From positions 112,545 to 176,544 of the forward strand of contig NZ_JAJLQY010000015.1 of the NCBI RefSeq assembly GCF_020991275.1: 64,000 bases of DNA, in the 5' to 3' direction. Below are positions 26,118-35,663 of the stretch, in pieces. Source of the stretch: Actinocorallia sp. API 0066 (GTDB lineage: Bacteria > Actinomycetota > Actinomycetes > Streptosporangiales > Streptosporangiaceae). The position numbers and the translations under genes were made by a program. Numbering within the stretch: position 1 is the stretch's first letter; every line of letters begins with the position of its first letter. The notes below the pieces were generated by a model. The model made no database searches, was not told the DNA's origin, and worked only from the letters and a program-made list of their open reading frames with translations.

Positions 26118-28349
26118 GTGAAAGCCGGTGACGTGATCAACAGCCGCTACCGTCTGGTGAAAAGACTCGGTTTGGGCGGCTATGGCCAGGTCTGGGAGGC
26201 GACCACGGGGAACGGTGCGGAGCCCATCGCCATCAAGATCTTCTACCGGGAGCAATACTCGCTGACCGCCTACCACTTCTTCCAGGAGGAGGCGATGATC
26301 GGGTCCCGGATAGGTCATCCGGGAATCGTCAAGGTGTGGGCTCCGGGACACGACCCGGCCCACGGGTGCGACTACTTCGTCATGGAACTCGTCCCGGGCG
26401 GCGACCTCGGGAGGGAGATCCTCGCGAACCCCGAGGGGCTGCCCATCGGAAGGGTGATCGTCCTGGGCGAGCGGATCGCTGACATCCTCGCCGCGATGCA
26501 CGCCGAAGGCGTCGTCCACCGTGACCTGAAACCCGGGAACATCCTGCTCGCCGCGCCCGACCAGCCCAAGATCTGTGACTTCGGCGTCGCCCATGTACCG
26601 AACCGCTCGCCGGGGCCCACGCTGACGATGGTCGGAGTCGGCAGCTATCTCTACATGGCTCCCGAGCGGTTCGACGAAAGGGACGAGTTCGAGAAGACGA
26701 GGATCAGCAAGCCGCATCAGTCAATCGATCTGTACGCGCTGGGCTGCGTCCTGTTCGAGCTGGCCACGGGTGAAAAGGCCATCGTCCCTCCGGCCAGGGC
26801 GAACTACTTGCCTAGCAAGGAGGACTACCGGAAGGCGCACCGGGAGCAGAAGCCGAAACGGCTCCGCAGCATCAAGGAGGAGATCCCGCTCTGGTTCGAC
26901 GAGCTGGTCAACGCCCTGCTTGAGAAGGACCCGGCGGCGCGGCCGGTGAGCGCCGCCGACGTCGCCGAACGGCTGCGGGCCGGTGTCGCGCCGCCGCGCG
27001 TCAGGTTCCGCAGGGTGCGGCGGCTGCGCCCGTCGCGGCGGGTGCTCGTCAGGCTGGGCGGCGGGGCGGTCGCCGTCACCGTCGCGGTGGCCGTCGGGTT
27101 CGCCCTGGTCCGCGCGAACACCCTCGCCACCGAAGCGGAGCTGCCCGAACTCGCCCGGACGCTCGCCGGGGAGGTGGACTCCCTCCTGGCCGCCGAACCC
27201 GAGGTCGCCGCGCGGGTCGCCGTCACCGCGTGGCGGGTGTCGCCGGTGGCCGAGGCGCGCGCGGCGCTGGTCGCCGTGCACGACACGCCCTGGCAGGGCG
27301 GGCTGCGCGGCGACGAGGAAGGCGTGCACGGCCCGGTGTTCAGCCGGGACGGCGCGCTCCTGGCGTCCCGGCGCGAGAACACCGTGGTGCTGTGGGACAT
27401 GACGACGCGGCGGCGGCTTCCGGGGGCGCTGGTCGGCCACACGGAAAGAGTGGATGACGTCGTGTTCAGCCCGGACGGCAGGCTCGTCGCCACCCTGGGC
27501 GGCGACGGCACCGTCCGCGTCTGGCACACCGCCACCCGCGCCCAGTCGGGCGCGCCGCTCACGTTCGTCTCGTTCGCCGCGGCGCGGGGGTGGGACGGAC
27601 GCAAGGGCGGGATCGGCTTCGTCGACGACACGACGCTGGCCGGGGTCGGCCCGACGCGCGTCACCTTCTGGAACGTCGGGAACCGGGCCGAGACCGCGAC
27701 GCTCCCGCTGCCCGCGGGCACGTCCCACGCGGCGCTCAGCCCGGACGGCGCCACCCTCGCCGCCCTCGTCGGCGTCTCCACCCAGAGCCTCGGGAACACG
27801 AACATGCAGGTGGGAAAGCGGATCGAGGTGTGGGACACGCGCACCCGCGCCCGGCTCCCCAGCCCCGCGCCGCCCCCCGGCGTCGCCCTGTCCGCCGGGT
27901 TCACCGCGGACGGCGGCCACCTGGTGGGCGTGGACGCGCGGCAGCGGGTGGCGCTCTGGGACCTCACGAAGCGCCGCCTGGTCACGACGGCCGCGACCAT
28001 CCGAACCGATCTGCTGGTCGGTCCCGGTGGCCGCGCCGTCGTGACGAGCCGGAACCAGCGGACCAGGGTCCTTGACCCCGCGACGGGCGAGCCACCGCCG
28101 GAACTCCCGGCCTTCGACGGCCCGGCGTCGGGCATGGCCTTCAGCCCGGACGGCACCCTCCTCCTCGTTCCGGGCTACCTCCCCGGCCCGCCCGCACTGT
28201 GGCGGCTCGCCTCCGGCCACGGCGCCCCGTCCGACACCGCCCTGGTCGCCGTGGCGTGCGGCCTCGGGAACGGCGCGATGACGTCCGCCGACTGGCTCAG
28301 GTTCGCGCCGGACGCCGACCCGGCGACAGGAGAAAGCGCATGCCCCTGA
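26118..28349 (+). CDS. Membrane Ser/Thr protein kinase with extracytoplasmic WD40 repeats
   Basis: It has 743 codons from GTG 26118, with GGGAGG 6 bases upstream. The kinase core is complete: glycine loop LGLGGYGQVW, lysine in IAIKIFY, VVHRDLKPGN, CDFGVAH and YMAPERF. A single membrane span follows at about residues 312-335, then a propeller-like region with VFSPDGRLVATLGGDGTVRVW and related WD40 blades to the end. The kinase lies in the cytosol and the propeller outside, a plausible ligand sensor. Its last 10 bases overlap the next gene. Known PknB-like kinases carry PASTA domains instead, so this is a different sensor type. Confidence 0.85.
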   Translation: MKAGDVINSRYRLVKRLGLGGYGQVWEATTGNGAEPIAIKIFYREQYSLTAYHFFQEEAMIGSRIGHPGIVKVWAPGHDPAHGCDYFVMELVPGGDLGREILANPEGLPIGRVIVLGERIADILAAMHAEGVVHRDLKPGNILLAAPDQPKICDFGVAHVPNRSPGPTLTMVGVGSYLYMAPERFDERDEFEKTRISKPHQSIDLYALGCVLFELATGEKAIVPPARANYLPSKEDYRKAHREQKPKRLRSIKEEIPLWFDELVNALLEKDPAARPVSAADVAERLRAGVAPPRVRFRRVRRLRPSRRVLVRLGGGAVAVTVAVAVGFALVRANTLATEAELPELARTLAGEVDSLLAAEPEVAARVAVTAWRVSPVAEARAALVAVHDTPWQGGLRGDEEGVHGPVFSRDGALLASRRENTVVLWDMTTRRRLPGALVGHTERVDDVVFSPDGRLVATLGGDGTVRVWHTATRAQSGAPLTFVSFAAARGWDGRKGGIGFVDDTTLAGVGPTRVTFWNVGNRAETATLPLPAGTSHAALSPDGATLAALVGVSTQSLGNTNMQVGKRIEVWDTRTRARLPSPAPPPGVALSAGFTADGGHLVGVDARQRVALWDLTKRRLVTTAATIRTDLLVGPGGRAVVTSRNQRTRVLDPATGEPPPELPAFDGPASGMAFSPDGTLLLVPGYLPGPPALWRLASGHGAPSDTALVAVACGLGNGAMTSADWLRFAPDADPATGESACP

Positions 28350-30625
28350 TTCGTGTCCCCCTGGGCCGCGTGAGCCGCCGCACGATCTTCCGGATCGGCA
28401 GGGCCGTCGTCGCGCTTCTGGTCGTCGGGTCGGTCACCGCGTTCACCCTCCGGACCGACCGGATGGGCCTGGAGTTCGCCACCGGGACCGCGTGGCTCCA
28501 GAGCCGTCAGGTCGAGAAGATCATGCTGGTGGACGGCGTGTCCGGCGCCGTCACCGGGTCGGTCCGGCTGGACGCGGTGCGCGGCGCCGAGGCGCACCAG
28601 AGCGCCGATCCGCTGTTCGTCTGGCAGGGCGGCGCGCCCGACCTGGGGCGGATCGACGCGCGGCGGCTGGCCGCCGCCGACCCGGTGCCGCTGCCCGCCC
28701 CGCCGTCCCGCGTGGTCGGCGCGACGGACGGCACGTACGCGTTCTTCGACGACGGGCCGCCGCGCTACGTCCCGCGCGCCGACCCGGCGGCGCACCGCGA
28801 GGTCCGCGGCTTCACGGGCCGCGCCGACGCCGTGGTGGTGGACGACTGGGGCGAGCTGTGGGCGCTGTCCCTGGCCACCCGGCGCGTCGTGCCGGTCCAG
28901 GACGGCGTCGCCGGCGAACCCGTCAGGTGGACGGCCTCGGGCAGTGTGGACCTCGTCGTCCACGACGGCGAGGCGGCGCTGTTCGACCCGGCCGAGGGCG
29001 TGTTGCGCGAGCCGCGGACGGGCCGCGTCACCCGGCTGCCGGTCGCCGGTTCCGGCCTGCTGCCCGTGGCGGACACCTCGTCGTCGTTCGTCGCCGTGTT
29101 CGCGCCGCCGCGCACCCTGATCGTGGACCCTTCCGCGTCCGGCTCCGGGGAGCCGAAGACGGTCAGGGTCGAACTCGGTGACGCGACGACCCACGCCGGG
29201 CACGCCCTCCGGTTCGAGAACCGGATCTACGTGCCCGACCTCCCCTCGGGCCGGTTGCTCGTCTACGACCTGCTCCAGGGCAAGGAAGCCGACCCGATCC
29301 AGATCACCGACAAGGTGATCGTCTCGGAGGGCTTCGAGATGTTCCGCAAGGACGACATGCTCTGGGTGAACGAGATAGACGGCCCGAACGCCCTGGTGAT
29401 CCGGGACGGCGAGCACCGTCTGATCCGCAAGTACGAGGAGCCGGAGCGCCCGCTGCCGCCGACCGGGACGGTGTCGCCGCTGCCGAACCCGCCGACCTCC
29501 CGGACGTCGGCGCCGCCGTCGCCCTGGACGCCGCCCTCCAGCCCGCCGCCTTCGGTCGCGGCCAGCGGCACCGCGACCTCGACGCCCCCGGTGACGACGC
29601 CTCCCCAGCACGACGGAGTGCCCGCGCCGTCGCCGCGGCCGGAGTCGAGCGGCGCGCCGGAGGGCGCGCCCAGCGCGGTCCCCGAACCCGTGCCGACGCC
29701 CGGCGACGCCGAACCCTCGGTGCTGGGCGGCCCGGCGGGCGCGCTCGAACTGCGGTTCCGCCCCGACGGGCGCGCGCTCGCCGTCGCCAGCGTCAACCAG
29801 GTCACCGTGTGGGACGTGGGGACGGGCAAGCCCCTCGGCACGCTTCCGGGCGCGGGACGTCCGATCGCGTACAGCCCGGACGGCACGGTCCTGGCCACGG
29901 GATCGACCGCGGTGGACGGGTACGGGGTGATCCGCTTCGACGCGCGCACCCTACGGCGCACCACCGACCCGCTGCTGGAAGGCGCGGACCCGCTGGGCTC
30001 CCCCGTGCAGTTCGACATTCTGCTCTCCTACGCGGGAGGCGGCAGATTCCTGGTCGGCGGCGGCGGCCCCCGCGGTAACAGTCATGACCCCACGCGCATC
30101 GTCTCCTGGGATCTGGCGCGCCCCGCCGAGCACACGCTGATCGGGCTCAGCTTGCGCCAACGGCTGCGGTCCGACAGGGCGGGGACCCGGCTGCTGCGCG
30201 TCGGGTTCGGCACGGCCAGCGTCGTGCCGCTGACCGGCGGGCCGCTGCCGACCGGCGCGGGGCTGGCCCTGGGCGACGCGACGGACGCCGCATGGACGGG
30301 GAACAGCGCCCGGGTGGCGACGGTGGGGACCCGCGTGGCCGTCAGGTCCGCGACCACGGGCGCGACCGTCGCCTCGTTCCCCGCCCCGCCCGGCGTCACC
30401 GCCATCGCCGCGAACGGGGACGGCTCGGTGGTCGCGCTGCACGGCGGCGGGGCCGTCACCTTCTGGGCGACGGCGACGGGTCAGCGGTTGGGCGAGCCCG
30501 TCACCGGCTACCAGGCGCAGAACGGGTTCCTCCCGCTCATGGAGTTCAGCCCGGACGGGAAGACGCTCGTCCTCGGCGGCAGCCCGACCGGGGCCATATG
30601 GATGGTGGAGGTACCTCGCGGATGA
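28340..30625 (+). CDS. Membrane-anchored beta-propeller protein with Pro/Ser/Thr linker
   Basis: It has 761 codons from ATG 28340 (CAGGAGA upstream). A basic N-terminus and one hydrophobic span (about residues 17-36) anchor it. Residues 40-370 are irregular propeller-like blades, about 375-460 a Pro/Thr/Ser-rich linker (PPSPWTPPSSPPPS), and 465-761 WD40-like blades (LRFRPDGRALAVASVNQVTVWDVGTG in part). It resembles the outer part of the neighbouring kinase, so both may bind the same external partner. It overlaps the kinase stop and the MoxR start (ATGA), so the operon is tightly coupled. Confidence 0.75.
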   Translation: MPLIRVPLGRVSRRTIFRIGRAVVALLVVGSVTAFTLRTDRMGLEFATGTAWLQSRQVEKIMLVDGVSGAVTGSVRLDAVRGAEAHQSADPLFVWQGGAPDLGRIDARRLAAADPVPLPAPPSRVVGATDGTYAFFDDGPPRYVPRADPAAHREVRGFTGRADAVVVDDWGELWALSLATRRVVPVQDGVAGEPVRWTASGSVDLVVHDGEAALFDPAEGVLREPRTGRVTRLPVAGSGLLPVADTSSSFVAVFAPPRTLIVDPSASGSGEPKTVRVELGDATTHAGHALRFENRIYVPDLPSGRLLVYDLLQGKEADPIQITDKVIVSEGFEMFRKDDMLWVNEIDGPNALVIRDGEHRLIRKYEEPERPLPPTGTVSPLPNPPTSRTSAPPSPWTPPSSPPPSVAASGTATSTPPVTTPPQHDGVPAPSPRPESSGAPEGAPSAVPEPVPTPGDAEPSVLGGPAGALELRFRPDGRALAVASVNQVTVWDVGTGKPLGTLPGAGRPIAYSPDGTVLATGSTAVDGYGVIRFDARTLRRTTDPLLEGADPLGSPVQFDILLSYAGGGRFLVGGGGPRGNSHDPTRIVSWDLARPAEHTLIGLSLRQRLRSDRAGTRLLRVGFGTASVVPLTGGPLPTGAGLALGDATDAAWTGNSARVATVGTRVAVRSATTGATVASFPAPPGVTAIAANGDGSVVALHGGGAVTFWATATGQRLGEPVTGYQAQNGFLPLMEFSPDGKTLVLGGSPTGAIWMVEVPRG

Positions 30626-31653
30626 GCGACGGACAGACACGATGGGACGGCGGCAGCACGCCGCGGACGGCCATGGGCGGCATCAGCCGGACACCCTGGG
30701 CCGGGAGCTTCCAGCAGGAGTTCACGGCGGCGGTGACCGCCGTCTCCCAGGTCGTCAGAGGCAAGGGCGAGGAGGTCGAACTGGCGTTGACCGCCGTCTT
30801 CGGGGGTGGCCACCTCCTCGTCGAGGACGTGCCCGGCGTCGGCAAGACCCTCCTCGCCCGCTGCCTCGCCGCCGCGATCGGCGGCACCTTCCACCGCATC
30901 CAGGGCACCCCCGACCTCCTGCCCTCGGACGTGACGGGCACCGAGATCATCGACCCGGAGTCCGGTCGGCTGGAGTTCCGTGAAGGCCCCGTGTTCGCCA
31001 ACGTCGTCCTCGCCGACGAGCTGAACCGGATGTCGCCGAAAACCCAGTCGGCGCTGCTCGAGGTGATGGAGGAGGGCACCGTCTCGGTGGGCACGCGGGA
31101 ACCGTTCCGGATGCCGGACCCGTTCGTCGTGGTCGCCACCCAGAACCCGGCGGACTACGAGAGCACCTACACGCTGCCCGACGCCCAGCTCGACCGCTTC
31201 ATGATCCGGCTCTCGCTGGGCTACCCCGACCTGGACGCGGAGATCGAGATGCTGCGCGACCACACGGGGAAGCGCCCCGAACCGCTCTGCCAGCCGATCC
31301 TCCGGGAGAGGCTGGAGTACTACCGGGAACAGTGCCAGACCGCCGTCTACGTCGAGAACAACGTCTACAGGTACATCGCCGAACTCGTCACGGCGACCCG
31401 AAGGCAGGTCGGCCTGGCCCGCGGCGCGAGCCCGCGCGCGGGCGTCGCGTTGATGCGCGCGGCGCAGGTCAGGGCGGCGGCCTCGGGCCGGACCGCGGTG
31501 AAGGTCGACGACGTCCAGGAGATGGCGGAACCCGTTCTCGCGCACCGGCTCGTGCCGGAGGCAGACCTCCTCGACTCCTACGACGCGGCGGAGGCCGTCC
31601 GGCTCGCGCTGCGGAACGTCGCGACCCCGAGCGCGACCGGCTCGTGGCGGTGA
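30622..31653 (+). CDS. MoxR-family AAA+ ATPase
   Basis: It has 343 codons, and ATG 30622 overlaps the previous stop. Walker A is EDVPGVGKTLLA, Walker B VVLADELNRM, sensor 1 VVATQNP, and the YTLPDAQLDRFM segment is typical of MoxR. MoxR proteins act as chaperones with a DUF58 partner and a TgpA-type transglutaminase. Here the transglutaminase follows directly (GTGA overlap) while the DUF58 gene is 2.5 kb further on behind RDD and FHA genes. Confidence 0.9.
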   Translation: MSDGQTRWDGGSTPRTAMGGISRTPWAGSFQQEFTAAVTAVSQVVRGKGEEVELALTAVFGGGHLLVEDVPGVGKTLLARCLAAAIGGTFHRIQGTPDLLPSDVTGTEIIDPESGRLEFREGPVFANVVLADELNRMSPKTQSALLEVMEEGTVSVGTREPFRMPDPFVVVATQNPADYESTYTLPDAQLDRFMIRLSLGYPDLDAEIEMLRDHTGKRPEPLCQPILRERLEYYREQCQTAVYVENNVYRYIAELVTATRRQVGLARGASPRAGVALMRAAQVRAAASGRTAVKVDDVQEMAEPVLAHRLVPEADLLDSYDAAEAVRLALRNVATPSATGSWR

Positions 31654-33755
31654 CCCGGCGCCGGGCGGGCACGGCGTGGGCGCTCCTCACGGGCGCCGCC
31701 TGCACGGCGGGGCTCGGCTTCCACTCGGTGTTCGGGCTCGCCCACCTCTGGCTTCCCGTCGTCGTCGTGTGCGTGGGGACGTCGGCGGTCGTCGGGCTCG
31801 GGCGGCGGCGGCCCTGGATCGCGCTGGCCGGTTCGGCGGCGGTGCCCCTCGCCGTCCTGTGCGCCGTGGACGGCCCACCCGCGCGGATCGCCACCGCCGC
31901 GCGGGACGGGTGGGCGGGCCTGCTCGACACGACGCTACCGGTCGTCGCGGACGTGACGACGCTGACGGTTCCGCTCCTTGTGGTGTGGGCGGGCACGGCG
32001 GGCGCGGGCCTGGTGGCCGGGTGGTCGGACCGCCCGTTCCCGCCGCTGCTGCCGGTGCTGGGCGTGTTCGCCGTCGCGATGGGGTACGGCGCGGCCGACC
32101 CCGGCGTCAACCTCACCCACGCGGCCGCGCTCACGGCGGTCGCGGTGGCGTTCACCGCGGTGCGGGCACGGGGGGCCGGGAACCCCTGGGCCGTCCTCGC
32201 CGCCCTGGCCGTCGTGCTTCCCCTCGCGTTTCTCGGCGCGCGGGGGGCGGGCGACCGGGACCCCCACGACTTCCGGGAAGGGCGGGCGCTGTCGCTGTGG
32301 GTGCGGGACGAGGTCAGCCCGCTCTCCCGGGTCTCGGAGTGGCTGGCCCGGCCACGCGAGCTGTTCACCGTCGAAGGCGCGCGGACCGGGGAACCGCTCC
32401 GCCTCATGGTGTTCGACGGCCACGACGGCCTCCGCTGGACGCCGTCCGCCGCGTTCGTCCGGCCGGGCCTGCGGATCCCGGCCCGCGTCCCGGTGACGGG
32501 CCCGTCAGAGCGCGTCACCGTCCGGTTCGGCGAGACGGGCGGGCGGTGGCTTCCGGTCCCCGGCTGGCCCGACCGGATCACCGCGCCCGGCGCGCGGGTC
32601 GACCCGGTGACGGGCACGCTCGCGCTCACCGAACCGGCGGCGCCCGGCTACGTCTACGAGGTGTGGACGAGCGCCCCGCGCCGGCCCGACGCGGCGGCCG
32701 TGGCACGGCTGCGCGCGCTGCCGCTCGGCCCCCGGCGCGCCGGGGCGGCGCTGCCCCCGCGCCTCGCGGAACTGGGCGCGCTCGCGGCCCGCGACGCGCG
32801 CGGCGCCTACGGTTTTGCGGAGAAGCTGGCGGCCGTCCTCAGCCGGGAGTGCTCGGCCGACCCGAGGGCCCGCCCCGGCCACTCGCTGGGCCGGATGGCG
32901 GCCTTCTGCACGCCGGGCCCGGACGGCGTCGGCACGTCCGAGCAGTTCGCCACCGCCTACGCGTTGATCGCCCGCGTGTGGGGGCTGCCCGTCCGGGTCG
33001 TCCTGGGCTTCGACCCGGCCCCCGGCGGCAAGGCGCTCGCCGACGTCCTCCCGGTGCGTTCCGACTCCGTGCTCGTCTGGCCCGAGGTGGAGTTCGCGGG
33101 CGCCGGGTGGGTGCCGTTCCGGCTCGAACCGGACTCCGCGGGCGCGGGCGCGGAGGCGCTTCCGCCCGACCCGGCCGCGCCCGCGCCGTCCCCCACGCCC
33201 GAGAAGTCCGACGCGCCGAAGCCGACGCCCAGCCCCACGATGACGCCACGGCCCCCGAAGGACTTCCCCGTGCTCGACCTGGTGCGGAACGGAGGGACGA
33301 GTTGGGGGATCGTCCTGCTGGTCGTGCTGATCTTCCTGCTCGTTCCGCTCGCCTATCTGACGTCGGCTCTTGTGCTGCCCGTGCTGGCGCGGTGGCGGGC
33401 CCGCGCGGCGGGGCCGCCCGCCGCGCGGATCACCGCGGCCTGGCTCTACGCGACCCGTCCCGTCCGGGCCCGGCTCGGCGCGGACGCGCGGGCGCTCACC
33501 CCCACGGGGACGCTGCGGCGGCTCACCGCGCGGGACACCGACCCGTCCCCGCTCGTCCCGCTCGCCGAACTCGTGGACGCCACCCTCTACCTGAACCACA
33601 CGCCCACGGACGCCGACGCGGCCACCGCCTGGCGCGCGGCCACCGCGTTCCGCGCGCGCCTGCCCGCCAGGCTGTTCCTCCGCCGTCTCACCCCCCGCGA
33701 CCACCTCTTCTACGCCCTCCTCACCACCCGCCCCCTGCACCGCCGACGCCGCTGA
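31650..33755 (+). CDS. TgpA/DUF3488-like membrane transglutaminase-fold protein, catalytic Cys replaced by Ser
   Basis: It has 701 codons from GTG 31650. Several N-terminal membrane spans (residues 5-195), a large outside domain with a transglutaminase core, a Pro-rich stretch, a further span near residue 560, and a cytosolic tail fit the TgpA plan. The core reads GTSEQFATAYALIARVWGLPVRVV; the position normally occupied by the catalytic Cys is Ser (GTSEQ), so it is probably non-catalytic or binding only. I recall the same TSEQ variant in other actinomycetes. It pairs with MoxR and DUF58 in the common three-gene set. Confidence 0.8.
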   Translation: MTRRRAGTAWALLTGAACTAGLGFHSVFGLAHLWLPVVVVCVGTSAVVGLGRRRPWIALAGSAAVPLAVLCAVDGPPARIATAARDGWAGLLDTTLPVVADVTTLTVPLLVVWAGTAGAGLVAGWSDRPFPPLLPVLGVFAVAMGYGAADPGVNLTHAAALTAVAVAFTAVRARGAGNPWAVLAALAVVLPLAFLGARGAGDRDPHDFREGRALSLWVRDEVSPLSRVSEWLARPRELFTVEGARTGEPLRLMVFDGHDGLRWTPSAAFVRPGLRIPARVPVTGPSERVTVRFGETGGRWLPVPGWPDRITAPGARVDPVTGTLALTEPAAPGYVYEVWTSAPRRPDAAAVARLRALPLGPRRAGAALPPRLAELGALAARDARGAYGFAEKLAAVLSRECSADPRARPGHSLGRMAAFCTPGPDGVGTSEQFATAYALIARVWGLPVRVVLGFDPAPGGKALADVLPVRSDSVLVWPEVEFAGAGWVPFRLEPDSAGAGAEALPPDPAAPAPSPTPEKSDAPKPTPSPTMTPRPPKDFPVLDLVRNGGTSWGIVLLVVLIFLLVPLAYLTSALVLPVLARWRARAAGPPAARITAAWLYATRPVRARLGADARALTPTGTLRRLTARDTDPSPLVPLAELVDATLYLNHTPTDADAATAWRAATAFRARLPARLFLRRLTPRDHLFYALLTTRPLHRRRR

Positions 33756-33759
33756 CGCC

Positions 33760-33790
33760 TGGACGGCCGGGCCCCCACCCCGGCCGTCCA
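33760..33790. terminator. Bidirectional hairpin terminator
   Basis: A 12-base perfect stem (TGGACGGCCGGG / CCCGGCCGTCCA) with a 7-base loop lies in the 68-base gap between the convergent transglutaminase and RDD genes. There is no long T-run, as is usual in high-GC actinomycetes. Confidence 0.75.
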
Positions 33791-33823
33791 CCGGTTCTCC
33801 GATGACGCGACAGCCCGAGCGCG

Positions 33824-34612
33824 TCAGCGGGGAACGACCTTGGTCTCGCACACCATGTCGGAGAACGTCTGCCTCCTGCGGTCGAACAGCGGCCACAGGT
33901 AGCCGAGCTGGCAGGGCACATAGTCGATGATGTGCGCGAACACCCGGCCGACGCCCCGGAGGGGGCCGAGTGGGAGACCGGTTCTCCCGTGCACGACCCG
34001 GAGCCGGAACAGGCCCTTGCCGGGGCTGTAACCGAGCGTCCCCTCCATGACCCCGTAACCGACGTAGAGCAGCACCCCGACGAGGAGGATGATGAAGACC
34101 TGGGAGCCGGAGAGGGGAGCTCTGGGTGGCTTCCCCGCGGTGAACACCTTGATCAAGTAGACCAGGACCAGAATCCAGATGAATTGATCGACGCAGGCGG
34201 CGACGAACCTCCGCAGGATGTACCTTGCCGCTTCCGTCCCCTCAAGGAGTTCGGGCCACCTGATGAAGGGGGCGCCGGGGGGCGGCACAGGCGGTCGTCG
34301 GGTGTCGCCGTGGTAGCCCGGCGCGGGCGGCCCGAGCGGCGCGGCGGGGCGCGCGGCGAAGGGGACACCGAGCGCGGGGGACAACGTCGCGTTGTACCTG
34401 GCCCGCTGTTCCGGGTCGAGCAGCACGGACCTGACGGTGTCGGCGAGGTCGAGGAGACGTCGGCGCTCCGCGGTGTCGATGCTCACGTCCTGGAGGACGC
34501 GGAGCCGGAAGCTCTCTACCGCCCGGCTGACGTCGTGGGGCAGGGCGTCGCGGGGAACACCGAGAAGCGCGTAGTAGTCACCGGCCCCCTGGAACGGGCG
34601 ATGGTCGGACAT
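33824..34612 (-). CDS. RDD-family membrane protein with J-domain-like N-terminus
   Basis: It has 262 codons; ATG 34612 follows AGGGAAAGG. Residues about 11-75 resemble a J-domain (DYYALLGVPRDALPHDVSRA, LLDPEQRARYNA) but the HPD tripeptide between helices II and III is missing, so Hsp70 stimulation is unlikely. Residues 120-255 are an RDD domain with membrane spans (RRFVAACVDQFIW, YSPGKGLFRLRVV). RDD proteins are of mixed function. Its gene is downstream of the FHA gene on the same strand (102-base gap), so it belongs to the kinase-linked module. Confidence 0.75.
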   Translation of the reverse strand: MSDHRPFQGAGDYYALLGVPRDALPHDVSRAVESFRLRVLQDVSIDTAERRRLLDLADTVRSVLLDPEQRARYNATLSPALGVPFAARPAAPLGPPAPGYHGDTRRPPVPPPGAPFIRWPELLEGTEAARYILRRFVAACVDQFIWILVLVYLIKVFTAGKPPRAPLSGSQVFIILLVGVLLYVGYGVMEGTLGYSPGKGLFRLRVVHGRTGLPLGPLRGVGRVFAHIIDYVPCQLGYLWPLFDRRRQTFSDMVCETKVVPR

Positions 34613-34714
34613 AGGGCCTTTCCCTCCTGCACGGAAGTGACGCCCTCTTTCCTAACGCCCGCCACGCGGCCGGATTCGGCCGGAAACGCCCGTTGCTTCG
34701 GACAGAACCGACCT

Positions 34715-35536
34715 TCAGGAGCTCCACCACCTGCTTTCCTGGGCGGTGAGCCACACCGGGTCGTCGGGGAGGGTGAGGTGACGGCGGGTCACGATGTCGA
34801 AGTGCAGCAGGGCGGACGCGACGGCGGCGAGGCTGAGGCGGCTGTGCGCCGGGACGAGGTCCGCGTGCCGGAGCTTGCCGCGCAACTGCTTGAGATGGTC
34901 GTTGACCTGCTGGGTGATCCGGTCGCGGACGGGCCCCGTGTCGTAGGAGCGGAGCAGATGGTGGGAGCCGGTCAGGTCGAGCGCCTGGCGGCCGATCGCG
35001 GGGGACTCCGGCAGCGGGGCCCTGCGGGAGGAGTCCACCAGCCACGGCCGGCACAGCAGGAACGCGACCATGAACTCCTTGGTCATGACGTTGAGCTGGA
35101 CCGCGGCGCCCGTCGTGGCGCCGCCGGGCTCGTGCGTCACGTCCGGCGCCCGAGGGGTCGGGCCGACGAGCCGTACCCGGATGGCCCGGCCCCGGTCCAG
35201 CATCGTCGCCGTCCCGACCCGCGCGGCCCCGGTGGTGAGCACAAGACCCAGCCCGCCGGTCGGGGTGGGCGGCAGCCACAGATGCTCCGTGCCGACCTCG
35301 ATGCGCAGCGCCCGTTTTGCACTGAGATTGTCGATGACGGCGCCGGAGTCCGTCGCCGTGATCCGGCCCGCCACGCGGGACAGCGACGGGTCACCGTCGA
35401 TCGTGACATCGGTGTGGGAGCCCCGCCCGAAGACCAGGCTCTCCCCCGGAGTGAGCGTGCGCGGCTCTTCCTCGGGCGGCCCCACGATGACGGTCGGGGC
35501 CACGCCGTCCGCGGGCCCGCGTGCGTCGTGCGTCAT
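34715..35536 (-). CDS. FHA-domain protein
   Basis: It has 273 codons from ATG 35536 (GGAGGG upstream). The FHA phosphothreonine-binding fold is seen at about residues 25-85: SLVFGRGSHTDVTI, then SLSRVAGRI and AVIDNLSAKRAL. The C-terminal part is helical and ends WWSS. It is the natural reader of phosphorylation by the kinase encoded 9 kb to the left. It is divergent from the DUF58 gene (127 bases apart). Confidence 0.8.
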   Translation of the reverse strand: MTHDARGPADGVAPTVIVGPPEEEPRTLTPGESLVFGRGSHTDVTIDGDPSLSRVAGRITATDSGAVIDNLSAKRALRIEVGTEHLWLPPTPTGGLGLVLTTGAARVGTATMLDRGRAIRVRLVGPTPRAPDVTHEPGGATTGAAVQLNVMTKEFMVAFLLCRPWLVDSSRRAPLPESPAIGRQALDLTGSHHLLRSYDTGPVRDRITQQVNDHLKQLRGKLRHADLVPAHSRLSLAAVASALLHFDIVTRRHLTLPDDPVWLTAQESRWWSS

Positions 35537-35663
35537 GGCTTGACCCTCCAGGGACGTGCCGGGGCGACAGCGCGGATGCGCGGGGCCGAGCCGCGTGTTC
35601 CCCAGCGCAGGCGACTGCTGTGGGGACATCATCGGATATCGCTGGCCCAAAGGAGGCAGTTGC

